Shown here: one piece after another, positions 43,554-50,615 of the stretch
How the letters are laid out: every line of letters starts with the position of its first letter
How positions within the stretch are numbered: position 1 is the stretch's first letter
NCBI GenBank assembly: GCA_016715405.1
Contig: JADKAE010000027.1
Coordinates: forward strand, 3,762-67,761
Direction of reading: 5' to 3'
Origin: Saprospiraceae bacterium
GTDB lineage: Bacteria > Bacteroidota > Bacteroidia > Chitinophagales > Saprospiraceae
Length of the DNA stretch: 64,000 nt
Notes under the pieces: generated by a model
What the model was told of the DNA's origin: nothing
The model's input: only the letters and a program-made list of their open reading frames with translations
The model's database searches: none
Program-made: the position numbers and the translations under genes

Positions 43554-43627
43554 GTGAACAGTGAACTGTGAACTGCGCCTTGATCTGTTCACTGTTCACT
43601 GTTCACTGTTCACAGTTCACTGTTCAC
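43554..43627. repeat. Heptad-word hairpin element, word GTGAAC(A/T), second copy
   Basis: Three tandem GTGAAC(A/T) heptads start immediately after the ArsR stop codon. The spacer GCGCCTTGATCT and about six copies of GTTCAC(A/T) follow, to 43627. Word and spacer closely resemble the element at 23284-23351 (spacer GCTCCAGGATCT). It lies between the ArsR and DUF983 genes. Confidence 0.85.
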
Positions 43628-43644
43628 CCAAAACAAATAAACAC

Positions 43645-44031
43645 ATGGGTATCTTCCATAAAGGCAGCAAGGCATATAGTATTTTTATGTTAAAATGCCC
43701 CAAATGCCATGAAAGCGATATGTTTTACACGCCTACCTTCTCCTTCAAGCGTTCTTTTGATATGAAAGACAGGTGTGATCACTGCGGACTGAACTACCAC
43801 CCCGAACCGGGTTTTTACTACGGCGCAATGTTCATTTCCTATATTTTTACCGGATGGTTTTCAATTGGATTCGTAGCCATATTGCACTGGGTGCTTGACT
43901 GGAGTATCGCGGCTTCCTTTGGATTGTTAATAGCCGTGATGGTGTTCTTTTTTGTGTATACCTTCCGTCTGGCCCGTGCTATTTGGATTAATATCAACGT
44001 AAAATACGACGCGTCCAAGCGAATAACATAA
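43645..44031 (+). CDS. DUF983 family membrane protein
   Basis: The start at ATG 43645 (MGIFHKGSKAYSIFMLKCPK) is chosen because the open frame further upstream is only translation of the heptad hairpin. The 128 residues hold a zinc-ribbon-like part, LKCPKCHESDMFY ... RCDHCGLNYHPEPGFYYGAM, and two transmembrane helices (YIFTGWFSIGFVAILHWVLD, LLIAVMVFFFVYTFRLARAI). This is the DUF983 family, common in Bacteroidota and alphaproteobacteria, of unknown function. Confidence 0.88.
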   Translation: MGIFHKGSKAYSIFMLKCPKCHESDMFYTPTFSFKRSFDMKDRCDHCGLNYHPEPGFYYGAMFISYIFTGWFSIGFVAILHWVLDWSIAASFGLLIAVMVFFFVYTFRLARAIWININVKYDASKRIT

Positions 44032-44044
44032 GCTGCCGGCCAAT

Positions 44045-44708
44045 ATGACCAAATCAATCTTCAATCCAGAGATCATCGAGCTGTTGCGCAAACACTACCC
44101 GCAACTGGCTGAAAACCCCTGCAGGAAGAAATTGCCACGGTGGGAGAGATTTATCAGTTTAAGGCGGGAAAACCATCATGGACGTGGGCGCCTACGTCAA
44201 GATGATGCCCCTGCTTGTAAACGGCAGCATCAAAGTATCGCGCGAAAACGAAGACGGCCGGGAGTTATTCCTCTACTACCTTCGCCCCGGCGAGTCGTGT
44301 ACGATGTCGTTTACCTGCTGCCTGATGCACAAAAAAAGCGAGATCAGAACCGTAGCCGAAGACGACGTAATGCTGATCGGCATTCCTACCCGCTACATGG
44401 ACGAATGGATGACCCGCTATCAGAGCTGGAAAAATTTTGTACTGACTTCTTACGACAGCCGCCTGCTCGAACTGATCAATACAATCGACAATATCGCCTT
44501 CCAGCACATGGACGACCGACTGATCGACTACCTCCAGAAAAAAGCAAAAGCACAGGGCTCAAATACCATCGAGGCCACCCACCAGGAAATCGCCTACGAC
44601 CTCAATGCCTCCCGCGAGGCCGTGTCGCGCCTGCTCAAGCAATTAGAGCGCGAGGGTCGCGTAGCGCTGGGCCGCAATCGCATTGAATTCCTGGATAATA
44701 CGAAGTGA
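44045..44708 (+). CDS. Crp/Fnr family transcriptional regulator (two frame breaks)
   Basis: The protein starts at 44045 (MTKSIFNPEIIELLRKHYPQ). Restoring one base at the CCCC run 44116-44119 and one at the AAAA run 44169-44172 gives LAENPLQEEIATVGEIYQFK AGKTIMDVGAYVKMMPLLVN without interruption. A cyclic-nucleotide-binding beta-roll domain (GSIKVSRENEDGRELFLYYL RPGESCTMSF) is followed by a C-terminal Crp-type HTH (EATHQEIAYDLNASREAVSR LLKQLEREGRV). The longest uninterrupted frame is 44178-44708. Likely length is 221 residues. The effector is unknown; CTMSFTCCLMHKK has clustered Cys residues that could bind metal or a cofactor. Confidence 0.9.
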
Positions 44709-44771
44709 GGGGGCGACTTGGCGAGGGGGCGAGGGAGAGAAAACACAAACCGATAACCGATAACCGACAAC
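44705..44771. repeat. Short-word repeats upstream of psuG (GGGGGCGA and CGATAAC words)
   Basis: GAGGGGGCGA occurs twice with variation (44706-44735). CGATAAC, CGATAAC and CGACAAC then run in tandem (44751-44771), the reverse complement of the GTTATCG heptad at 34926-34953. The repeats fill the gap between the Crp and psuG genes and may have displaced the usual start region of psuG. Confidence 0.65.
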
Positions 44772-44784
44772 AGAGAACCGCCCA

Positions 44785-45756
44785 TTGTCACATTTCCTCC
44801 ACATATCACCTGAAGTAGCCTCGGCATTGCAGTCGGGGATGCCGGTAGTCGCCCTCGAATCTACCATCATCTCGCACGGCATGCCCTATCCACAAAATTT
44901 CGCCACTGCGCAAGCGCTCGAACAGGCCGTACGCGACCACGGCGCCACGCCGGCCACCATTGCCGTAATGGACGGCCGCCTCAAAGTAGGCCTTAGCGCT
45001 GCCGAGACCGACCGGCTGGCCCGCGGCGGACAAGCAGTGGCCAAACTGAGCCGCCGCGATCTGCCCTTCGTACTCACCCAGGGCGCCGACGGAGCCACCA
45101 CCGTAGCTGCCACCATGATCATCGCTGCCATGGCCGGCATCCGCTTTTTTGCTACCGGCGGCATCGGCGGCGTGCACCGCGACGCCCCGACCACCCTGGA
45201 CATCTCCGCCGACCTCCAGGAACTCGCCCGCACCGACGTAGCCGTCGTTTGCGCCGGCGCCAAAGCCATCCTCGACCTCGGCCTCACCCTCGAATATCTC
45301 GAAACCCATGGCGTGCCCGTCATAGGCTATCAAACCAATGAATTCCCCGCTTTCTACTCGCGTCACAGCGGACTGCCTGTCGATTACCGCTACGACACCC
45401 CCGAACCCCTGGCCCGCGCCCTCAAAGCCAAGTGGGATATGGGGCTGCACGGAGGCGTGGTCATCGCCAACCCTATCCCGGAAGCGTACGATATGCCCGC
45501 AGCTACCATAGAGACCGTCATTCAGCAGGCATTGGCCGAGGCGACGGCCCAAGGCATCAAGGGCAAAAAAATCACTCCTTTCCTCCTGGCCCGCATCGAA
45601 CAACTCACCGGTGGCGACAGCCTGGCGGCGAATATTCAGCTGGCTATTAATAATGCGAGGCTGGCGGCGGAAGTGGCGGAGGTTTATGCGGGGTTGGGAG
45701 GGAGAGAGGGAGAGAGGGAGAGGGGGAGAGGGGGCGATTTGAAAAACTATTATAAT
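44785..45756 (+). CDS. psuG: Pseudouridine-5'-phosphate glycosidase
   Basis: This PsuG of about 305 residues cleaves pseudouridine 5'-phosphate to uracil and ribose 5-phosphate. Conserved segments are LESTIISHGMPYPQNFATAQ, VALSRRDLP-like KLSRRDLPFVLTQGADGATT, FFATGGIGGVHRDAPTTLDI, CAGAKAILDLGLTLEYLETH GVPVIGY and KKITPFLLARIEQLTGGDSL. The family start aligns with the TTG at 44785; an ATG start occurs only at 44839, inside conserved sequence. The C-terminus has no stop: an AG-rich tract (45700-45742) reads through as GGREGERERGRGG into the AraC gene, so the natural stop was probably lost to that repeat or to an error. Confidence 0.88.
45700..45742. repeat. Purine-rich GGGAGAGA tract
   Basis: A G/A-only tract made of GGGAGAGA-like words lies at the end of psuG and shortly before the araC-type start. 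It encodes the low-complexity tail GREGERERGRGG in the psuG frame. It is likely a slippage-prone microsatellite of the same short-word kind seen elsewhere. Confidence 0.6.
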
Positions 45757-46362
45757 ATGAAGAGCACCAAATTACTCATTAAAAACATGGTATGTCAGCG
45801 GTGTGTACTCACCGTGGAGAACATACTACGCGAGTTGAATATTCCTTTTGAAAAAGTAACATTGGGAGAAGCTGATTTATTAAAAGAATTAAATACACAA
45901 GAAAAAGACAAAATAGAAGCTGAATTAAATAAAGTAGGTTTTGAATTAATTGCTTCCCGCGTAAATAAAATAATTGAGGATATTAAAACTGCTATACTAG
46001 CCTATTTAGAATTTGACGCCGATGAGAAAAATATAAAATTATCGGTTTTTATCGGCGATCGGCTCCACTACGACTATAGCTATCTGAGCGATCTTTTTTC
46101 TTCTATCGAAGGTATTACTATCGAACAGTATTTTATCAGCCAGCGCATTGAAAAGGTAAAAGAATTACTGGTATACGATCAACTCTCCTTATCCGAAATA
46201 GCCTACCAACTTGGCTATAGCAGCGTACACCATCTCTCCGCCCAGTTTAAAAAAGTAACCGGCCTTACTCCTTCGCATTTTAAAACGATAGGCGCAGAAA
46301 ACGCAGATTCCTGGATAAGCTCTGATCCAAAAATTATATACATCCACCCCCTTTTATCGTAA
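45757..46362 (+). CDS. AraC-family regulator with N-terminal HMA-like CxxC
   Basis: I place the start at ATG 45757, separate from psuG. The 201 residues begin MKSTKLLIKNMVCQRCVLTV ENILRELNI, which resembles a heavy-metal-associated fold with its MxCxxC loop (Cys-13 and Cys-16). The C-terminal AraC HTH pair follows (SYLSDLFSSIEGITIEQYFI SQRIEKVKELLV, LSLSEIAYQLGYSSVHHLSA QFKKVTGLTP). Bacteroidota have many such short AraC proteins next to copper or heavy-metal genes. The Cys-rich peptide and multicopper oxidase downstream make metal-dependent control likely. Codon use is more AT-rich than in psuG, supporting a distinct gene. Confidence 0.88.
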   Translation: MKSTKLLIKNMVCQRCVLTVENILRELNIPFEKVTLGEADLLKELNTQEKDKIEAELNKVGFELIASRVNKIIEDIKTAILAYLEFDADEKNIKLSVFIGDRLHYDYSYLSDLFSSIEGITIEQYFISQRIEKVKELLVYDQLSLSEIAYQLGYSSVHHLSAQFKKVTGLTPSHFKTIGAENADSWISSDPKIIYIHPLLS

Positions 46363-46384
46363 CGGGTTTCCCTCCTTACGCCCC

Positions 46385-46392
46385 TACCTTTG
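46385..46392 (+). promoter_or_regulatory. Candidate Bacteroidota -7 element for the Cys-rich peptide
   Basis: TACCTTTG matches TAnnTTTG and lies 40 bp upstream of the Cys-rich peptide ATG, just after the AraC gene. No clear -33 TTG is seen at the right spacing. It could be the target of the AraC regulator. Confidence 0.4.
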
Positions 46393-46431
46393 TATCGTTA
46401 ATTATTTCATTCATTCTTAAAATCTAATACA

Positions 46432-46518
46432 ATGGAAACCACCATCAAAAACTGCAACTGCAGCAATCCCGATTGTACTTGTACGAATTGCGCTTGCGGC
46501 GACAATTGCACTTGTTAA
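46432..46518 (+). CDS. Metallothionein-like 28-residue Cys-rich peptide
   Basis: ATG 46432 to TAA 46516-46518 encodes 28 residues with eight cysteines in C-x-C and C-x2-C arrangements (KNCNCSN, PDCTCTNCACGDNCTC). There are no aromatic residues after the first few positions, as in metallothioneins that bind Cu(I), Zn or Cd in thiolate clusters. It is too short to be found by length-based gene calling. It lies 70 bp after the AraC regulator, has a candidate -7 element upstream and a hairpin repeat immediately after its stop. Function is inferred from composition and context. Confidence 0.75.
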   Translation: METTIKNCNCSNPDCTCTNCACGDNCTC

Positions 46519-46608
46519 TTTGCTGATGTGTTGATTTGCTGATTTGCTGGTTATTAAAAAATGTTGGTCTTAAAAAAATCAGCAAATCAGCAAATCAGCA
46601 CATCAAAC
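46519..46608. repeat. Octad-word hairpin element, word TTTGCTGA
   Basis: TTTGCTGA, TGTGTTGA, TTTGCTGA, TTTGCTGG (46519-46550) are followed after a spacer by ATCAGCAA, ATCAGCAA, ATCAGCAC, ATCAAAC (about 46578-46608). It begins on the base after the Cys-rich peptide stop codon, so it probably forms the 3' end of that transcript. Confidence 0.85.
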
Positions 46609-46626
46609 TAGCCTAAATCCATAACC

Positions 46627-46884
46627 ATGACCACCCACAAAAAAAACTACCTGCTCACTGCGAGCGAATTCAATTGGAAAATCCCCGAAAATAGAAACAT
46701 CCGTGCCTGGGGATTTAACGGACAATTGCCGGGGCCGGTATTGCGGGCCAAAAAAGGCGAAGAATTAGTGGTACAATTTACCAACCTGCTTCCTGAACAA
46801 CCCACCATCATACACTGGCACGGCCTGCAAATTCCCAACTCAATGGATGGCACCGAATTGGCGGGGGCTTTTGGGAGGGAGTGA
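46627..46884 (+). pseudogene. Multicopper oxidase, truncated N-terminal fragment
   Basis: This is the first cupredoxin domain of a multicopper oxidase: FNGQLPGPVLRAKKGEELVV QFTNLLPEQPT, then IHWHGLQIPNSMDGT, the first T2/T3 copper ligand motif HWHG. It is a normal start (MTTHKKNYLLTASEFNWKIP), but homology stops after MDGT at about 46860 and the frame ends 8 codons later. A full enzyme needs about 400 more residues and three more copper motifs, so this is a truncated gene. The break abuts the minus-strand racemase gene. Confidence 0.85.
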
Positions 46885-46900
46885 GGGATGCACATCAGCA

Positions 46901-47584
46901 TTAGCTCAAAATAAAATCTACGGCTTTATTTGCATGCAAAAAAGTGGTATCTAATAAAGGCAGGTCAAAATCAGCAGGTTTGATCAGTATAGGCAACTCT
47001 GTGCATCCCAATATGACGCCATCGATTCCTTGCGTTTTTAATGCAGCCATTTCATTTAAGAAAAAGGCTTTGGTCTTATCTTCAAACAAGCCCCTGGTGA
47101 GTTCTTCTGCAATTGCTGTATGTACTTTTACCCTGGTTTCCGGATCCGGCGTTTGGGTTTGAATCTGGTATTTATTGCGCATTCTTTCCTTAATAAAATC
47201 TCCTTCCATAACCTGTTTGGTGCCAAATAATGCCAAATTGCTTAACCCCAATCTTTTAGCTTCTTCGGCAGTGGCATCCGCTATATGGATGATAGGGATG
47301 TCTAACTTTGGTTCCACAAAAGGACAAACTTTGTGAGGAGTATTGGCACAAATGAGTATGGCTTCCGCCCCGGCATTTTGTAGGGTCAGGGAAATATCTA
47401 AATACGCTTGGTTTATTTCATCCCAATGATTCCGGCGCATGAGTTCTATATTCAAGCTATATATCAACAGCGGCGGGTTTACCATAGAGGAGTTCAACCG
47501 CTCACCCACTAATTGATTGATATAGCGGTAATAATCTATGGTGGAGTGCCAGGAAGTACCTCCAATCATTCCCAAAGTCTTCAT
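46901..47584 (-). CDS. Aspartate/glutamate racemase family protein
   Basis: This intact protein of 227 residues begins MKTLGMIGGTSWHSTIDYYR and has the two catalytic-cysteine regions of the Asp/Glu racemase fold: ILICANTPHKVCPFVE and GVILGCTELPILI. It probably interconverts L- and D-aspartate or a related amino acid in the cytoplasm. It is transcribed against the truncated oxidase gene and its stop lies 17 bp from it. Confidence 0.9.
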   Translation of the reverse strand: MKTLGMIGGTSWHSTIDYYRYINQLVGERLNSSMVNPPLLIYSLNIELMRRNHWDEINQAYLDISLTLQNAGAEAILICANTPHKVCPFVEPKLDIPIIHIADATAEEAKRLGLSNLALFGTKQVMEGDFIKERMRNKYQIQTQTPDPETRVKVHTAIAEELTRGLFEDKTKAFFLNEMAALKTQGIDGVILGCTELPILIKPADFDLPLLDTTFLHANKAVDFILS

Positions 47585-47601
47585 CTTGAGTAAGTTTGTT
47601 T

Positions 47602-47796
47602 TTAGGTAAATTCAAGTACCCTGCTAAGGTCTGTTTTTTTTGCGAAAAAATAGAAAACCTTTTCAAAACTCAAAACAACACGAATTTTTTGAAGTATATA
47701 TTGACCGTCAATTCTTTTCAAAGATTTAGGACGTCCACAACCTGGACAGTAATTTAGAATTATTTCTGTTTTGCAGTTTTTACAAATCTCCGCCAT
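47602..47796 (-). pseudogene. DUF3667-like protein, truncated
   Basis: The 64 residues begin MAEICKNCKTEIILNYCPGC GRPKSLKRID, a zinc ribbon followed by QYILQKIRVVLSFEKVFYFF. This matches the start of DUF3667 membrane proteins, which normally continue for 150-250 residues with several membrane helices. It ends abruptly at 47602, 18 bp before the racemase start, so it is a 3'-truncated remnant. Confidence 0.6.
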
Positions 47797-47799
47797 TGC

Positions 47800-48048
47800 T
47801 TATTTCAAATTGCGTTCTTTCAATAGCTTTTTTAGGGTTTCATTTCTTTTAGATTTTTTTGACAGCCTGTAAATAAAAAACAAAGGGATTAGGGTAAGAA
47901 ACCCCCAAGTGTTTTTCGCAGCGCTGTAAATTATGATTCCAACCATAAATCCTATTAATCCAGCATGAATCAAAGAAGATGATTTCATCTTTTTTGATTC
48001 TTCTAACAATTCTTGGTCTGTTAGTTCAGATAGTTCTTTCTCGTTCAT
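47800..48048 (-). CDS. Small two-helix membrane protein
   Basis: These 82 residues have a charged N-terminal helix (MNEKELSELTDQELLEESKK MKSS), two hydrophobic helices (GLIGFMVGIIIYSAAKNTWG, FLTLIPLFFIYRLSKKSK) and a basic C-terminus (LKKLLKERNLK). Similar short DxELLxxxKKxKS proteins are frequent in Bacteroidota, with no known function. Its stop lies 3 bp before the DUF3667-like start, suggesting one transcript. Confidence 0.7.
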   Translation of the reverse strand: MNEKELSELTDQELLEESKKMKSSSLIHAGLIGFMVGIIIYSAAKNTWGFLTLIPLFFIYRLSKKSKRNETLKKLLKERNLK

Positions 48049-48484
48049 TAGTATTAATTTGTTTTTTTACGTATTTGGTTTACTGACGCCGTATGTCTAT
48101 AATAGCAGCCCGCGGCAGTCTGTGCAAAAACCATAGCGGCGCACAGAGCAAAAATAAAAAAAAGCCGGCATTTTTCACCCAATCCGGATTCAAATTCCGG
48201 TTTTTCAGGGCTTGTATCAACCCATGACGGAAAGGATGGCACACTACGCTGCATATTGTAGGTCGTGTATATGTGGCTGGACTCTCCCGTTTTCTGTTTG
48301 CCGTGTTTTTCGGGTCTCATCTAATCGTCGTTTTCAGACAATCAATTCACGCATTTTTCGGCCCGGAGGCAAGGGGCAAGGTTTTTTTTTGAACAGTCTG
48401 ACGGCCGGCGTTTATGCCGTGGCGGCGCTTAGCCGCTATGAACATTTTAGCCTTTGTTGGGTGTAGTTTTTACTTTTCTATTCT
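48049..48484. other. Gene-poor stretch in accessory region
   Basis: Small frames on both strands in this 436-bp stretch have no credible protein features. The stretch contains CACCCAATCCGG (about 48177), repeated at about 48983 near the recombinase remnant, and GTTGGGT at about 48455, which resembles a recombination core site. I see no complete attC or IS end. Confidence 0.4.
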
Positions 48485-48870
48485 TTATACGAAATCGTCA
48501 GAATCATAATTTTTTCTTTTCTCCTTTAATTCTTTCAATTCAAACTTGTCATTTGAAATATCTAAAATTTCATTCTCATTATAATCCAAATCTTGAGTCT
48601 TTTCCAATTTATCCATTTCTATTTCAAATTGTTCTTCCTCCCAAACTTCATCTCTAAAACTTGGCAGTCCAAAGACATTTAAATAATGTCCAAGTACTGC
48701 CATTGACCAACCGATTATTGGAAGAATAAACCACCATGTTCCTGGAGTTGTAAAATAATTGATTAAAAACAAAGAAAATGTTACAATACAAAATGCATTA
48801 AGATGTGCATAAAATCTTTTTTATCCTTAACCTTCTGTTTTGCCGTTTTAATCAGTTCTTTTTTATTCAT
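48485..48870 (-). CDS. 2TM-domain membrane protein (one frame break)
   Basis: ATG 48870 opens MNKKELIKTAKQKVKDKK. Restoring one base in the T6 run at 48817-48822 continues as RFYAHLNAFCIVTFSLFLIN YFTTPGTWWFILPIIGWSMA VLGHYLNVFG, the canonical 2TM domain (two helices with FYxHLxxF and WWFxxPxxGW). A charged, acidic C-terminal tail of about 65 residues follows. The uninterrupted part is 48485-48772. 2TM proteins are common in Bacteroidota, often joined to histidine kinases or alone, with unclear function. Confidence 0.75.
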
Positions 48871-49008
48871 GTAGTGATTTTCTTAATTGGTACTATTGCA
48901 TGTGTTTTTATGTCCGATTGTCCTTATTTGTTTTTGTCTAATTACCCCCATCTCCTACACTCCCGTCACCATGGCGGGAGTACACCCAATCCGGCTGTAT
49001 TCCCGCTG

Positions 49009-49235
49009 CTAAATGGTGTGTATTTCGGCAATGTGCTTTGATCGTTCATCACAAAATACGGCATATTGCCAAAATCCCAAATCATCTAATGGTTTTTTAA
49101 TCCTGTCTATCCCCTGTTGTTTGATATGGGTGTAAATCTCTATCGTCTTGCTGCTTTCATGACCAAGTAGCTCCTGTATTTACCTCAAATCCACGCCCTT
49201 CTCCCGCAGATGAGTCGCTAATCCCAAGTCGCACG
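49009..49235 (-). pseudogene. Tyrosine recombinase (integrase) C-terminal remnant
   Basis: The minus strand reads LATHLREKGVDLR-stop-IQELLGHESSKTIEIYTHI, then KPLDDLGFW. This is the C-terminal catalytic segment of a tyrosine recombinase: the HxxR region followed by the box-II LLGH histidine and the nucleophilic Tyr of IYTHI. The usual RYIQ has become R-stop-IQ through one base change, and the N-terminal two thirds are missing. It is a dead remnant, resembling integron- or XerC-like integrases of Bacteroidota. It marks past mobility of the small-gene region beside it. Confidence 0.75.
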
Positions 49236-49289
49236 GTCGCAAAGTCGCCCAATATTCCCTATCTTTCCCAAGCCAAAATCCCAACACCC

Positions 49290-50615
49290 ATGCGTACCCT
49301 GATCCTCCTACTGCTCCCGCTGCTCGCCACCACCCAGCCCTGCATCTACCAGGCTTACGACGCTTTCGACTATGCCGCCGGCGAACCGCTCAACGGACAA
49401 AACGGCGGCTCGGGCTGGCTGGAACCCTGGCTGGTGCAAAATAACGATACCGTACTGCCCGGCTTTCAGATCGACAACAGCGCGGCGCCTGTGTATGGCG
49501 ATTTGCAGGTGGCAGGTAACTACGCCCTCGGCGGCAGGGCGTACCTCACGGCAGGCCGCCGGCTGAATACCGCCGACGGCGGGCCGTTCGACGAATGGGT
49601 AGCTGAAAACAATAGCGCTATCGGCACGCAGACCGGCGGCACGCTCTGGATGAGCGCCCTGCTTCGCAAAGACCAAAATAATAACCAATCGGTATTTACC
49701 AGCCTGCACGCTTCTACGGCGCCCTGGTGCGATAATTGTACCGCCGAAAAGGTAGCTTTCGGCTATTTTGAAGGCCAATCGGATGTAGGCGGACAACGCC
49801 GCTGGACCTTGCGCATCGGCAATAATTATTACACATCTGACGTGCCGGTGACGGTGGGCGCTACAGCATTTATAGCAGTAAAAATCCAGTTTAATGCCAA
49901 TAATACGGCGGTAGAATTGTATGTAAACCCCGCCACGCTGGGCCAATCAACGCCCACACCGGCGCTGGCGCAGTCGAGCGCCACGCCCCTGACGTTCCGC
50001 AGCGTGGCGGTGTATCTCGGCAATAGCCCCGGCAACGGTACCGTGGACGAACTCCGATTGGCAGCTTCTTATGCTTGCGCAGCCCCCGACGGCAACGTGG
50101 AGGTGAATCTGCCGCCGGTGGCCGTCATAGCAGCTTCGACTACGGACGGCCAGGCGCCGCTGACCGTCAATCTGTCAGCAGCCGGCAGCTACGACCCCGA
50201 AGGAGGGCCGCTGACGTATAGCTGGGATTTCGGCGACGGATCACCTGATGAATCGGGCCAGAACCTGCAACACGTCTACTCCACATTGGGCAGCCTCACG
50301 GCGCGGCTTACGGTGCGCGACGAGGTCGGACTGGAACATACGGCGCTGCAAAGCATCCTGGTTCGAAATGAAAACAATACTTTTCCCTGTCTGAGCAGCT
50401 TTTCGCTGTTACAGCAGGCGAGTTGCTCGGCGCCGACGGGCATCATCCGCATCAACGAACACCCCGCGACTTTTGCGCTGACCAACGCAGCGGGCACGGC
50501 GCTGATGCCCGTCAACGGCAATGAATACCACAACCTCGCCGCCGGAATATACCTACACCGCTTCGGGGGCGAGCGGCTGTTCCGATCTGTTTACCCTGCA
50601 CGTGCCGGTGGATAG
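49290..50615 (+). CDS. Secreted PKD-domain protein, glycosidase-like, N-terminal fragment
   Basis: A signal peptide (MRTLILLLLPLLATTQPCIY) is followed by a concanavalin-like region beginning YQAYDAFDYAAGEPLNGQNG GSGW and a PKD domain (PPVAVIAASTTDGQAPLTVN, YDPEGGPLTYSWDFGDGSPD). The frame breaks near 50549: one extra base gives NLAAGIYTYTASGASGCSDL and leads into the next piece, so this is the N-terminal part of an exported protein of about 1,030 residues. Confidence 0.85.
   Translation: MRTLILLLLPLLATTQPCIYQAYDAFDYAAGEPLNGQNGGSGWLEPWLVQNNDTVLPGFQIDNSAAPVYGDLQVAGNYALGGRAYLTAGRRLNTADGGPFDEWVAENNSAIGTQTGGTLWMSALLRKDQNNNQSVFTSLHASTAPWCDNCTAEKVAFGYFEGQSDVGGQRRWTLRIGNNYYTSDVPVTVGATAFIAVKIQFNANNTAVELYVNPATLGQSTPTPALAQSSATPLTFRSVAVYLGNSPGNGTVDELRLAASYACAAPDGNVEVNLPPVAVIAASTTDGQAPLTVNLSAAGSYDPEGGPLTYSWDFGDGSPDESGQNLQHVYSTLGSLTARLTVRDEVGLEHTALQSILVRNENNTFPCLSSFSLLQQASCSAPTGIIRINEHPATFALTNAAGTALMPVNGNEYHNLAAGIYLHRFGGERLFRSVYPARAGG

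Noticed and set aside
44806..45603. 265-codon minus-strand frame opposite psuG
   Set aside because: It is a shadow of the GC-rich psuG coding sequence, glycine-rich and without motifs.
48054..48320. 88-codon minus-strand frame in the accessory block
   Set aside because: No recognisable features, poor composition, and it is followed immediately by a well-formed two-helix gene with its own start.
48440..48470. A complete integron attC site
   Set aside because: Only a GTTRRRY-like core is visible; I could not find the paired RYYYAAC core or the expected stem, so it is not listed as a feature.
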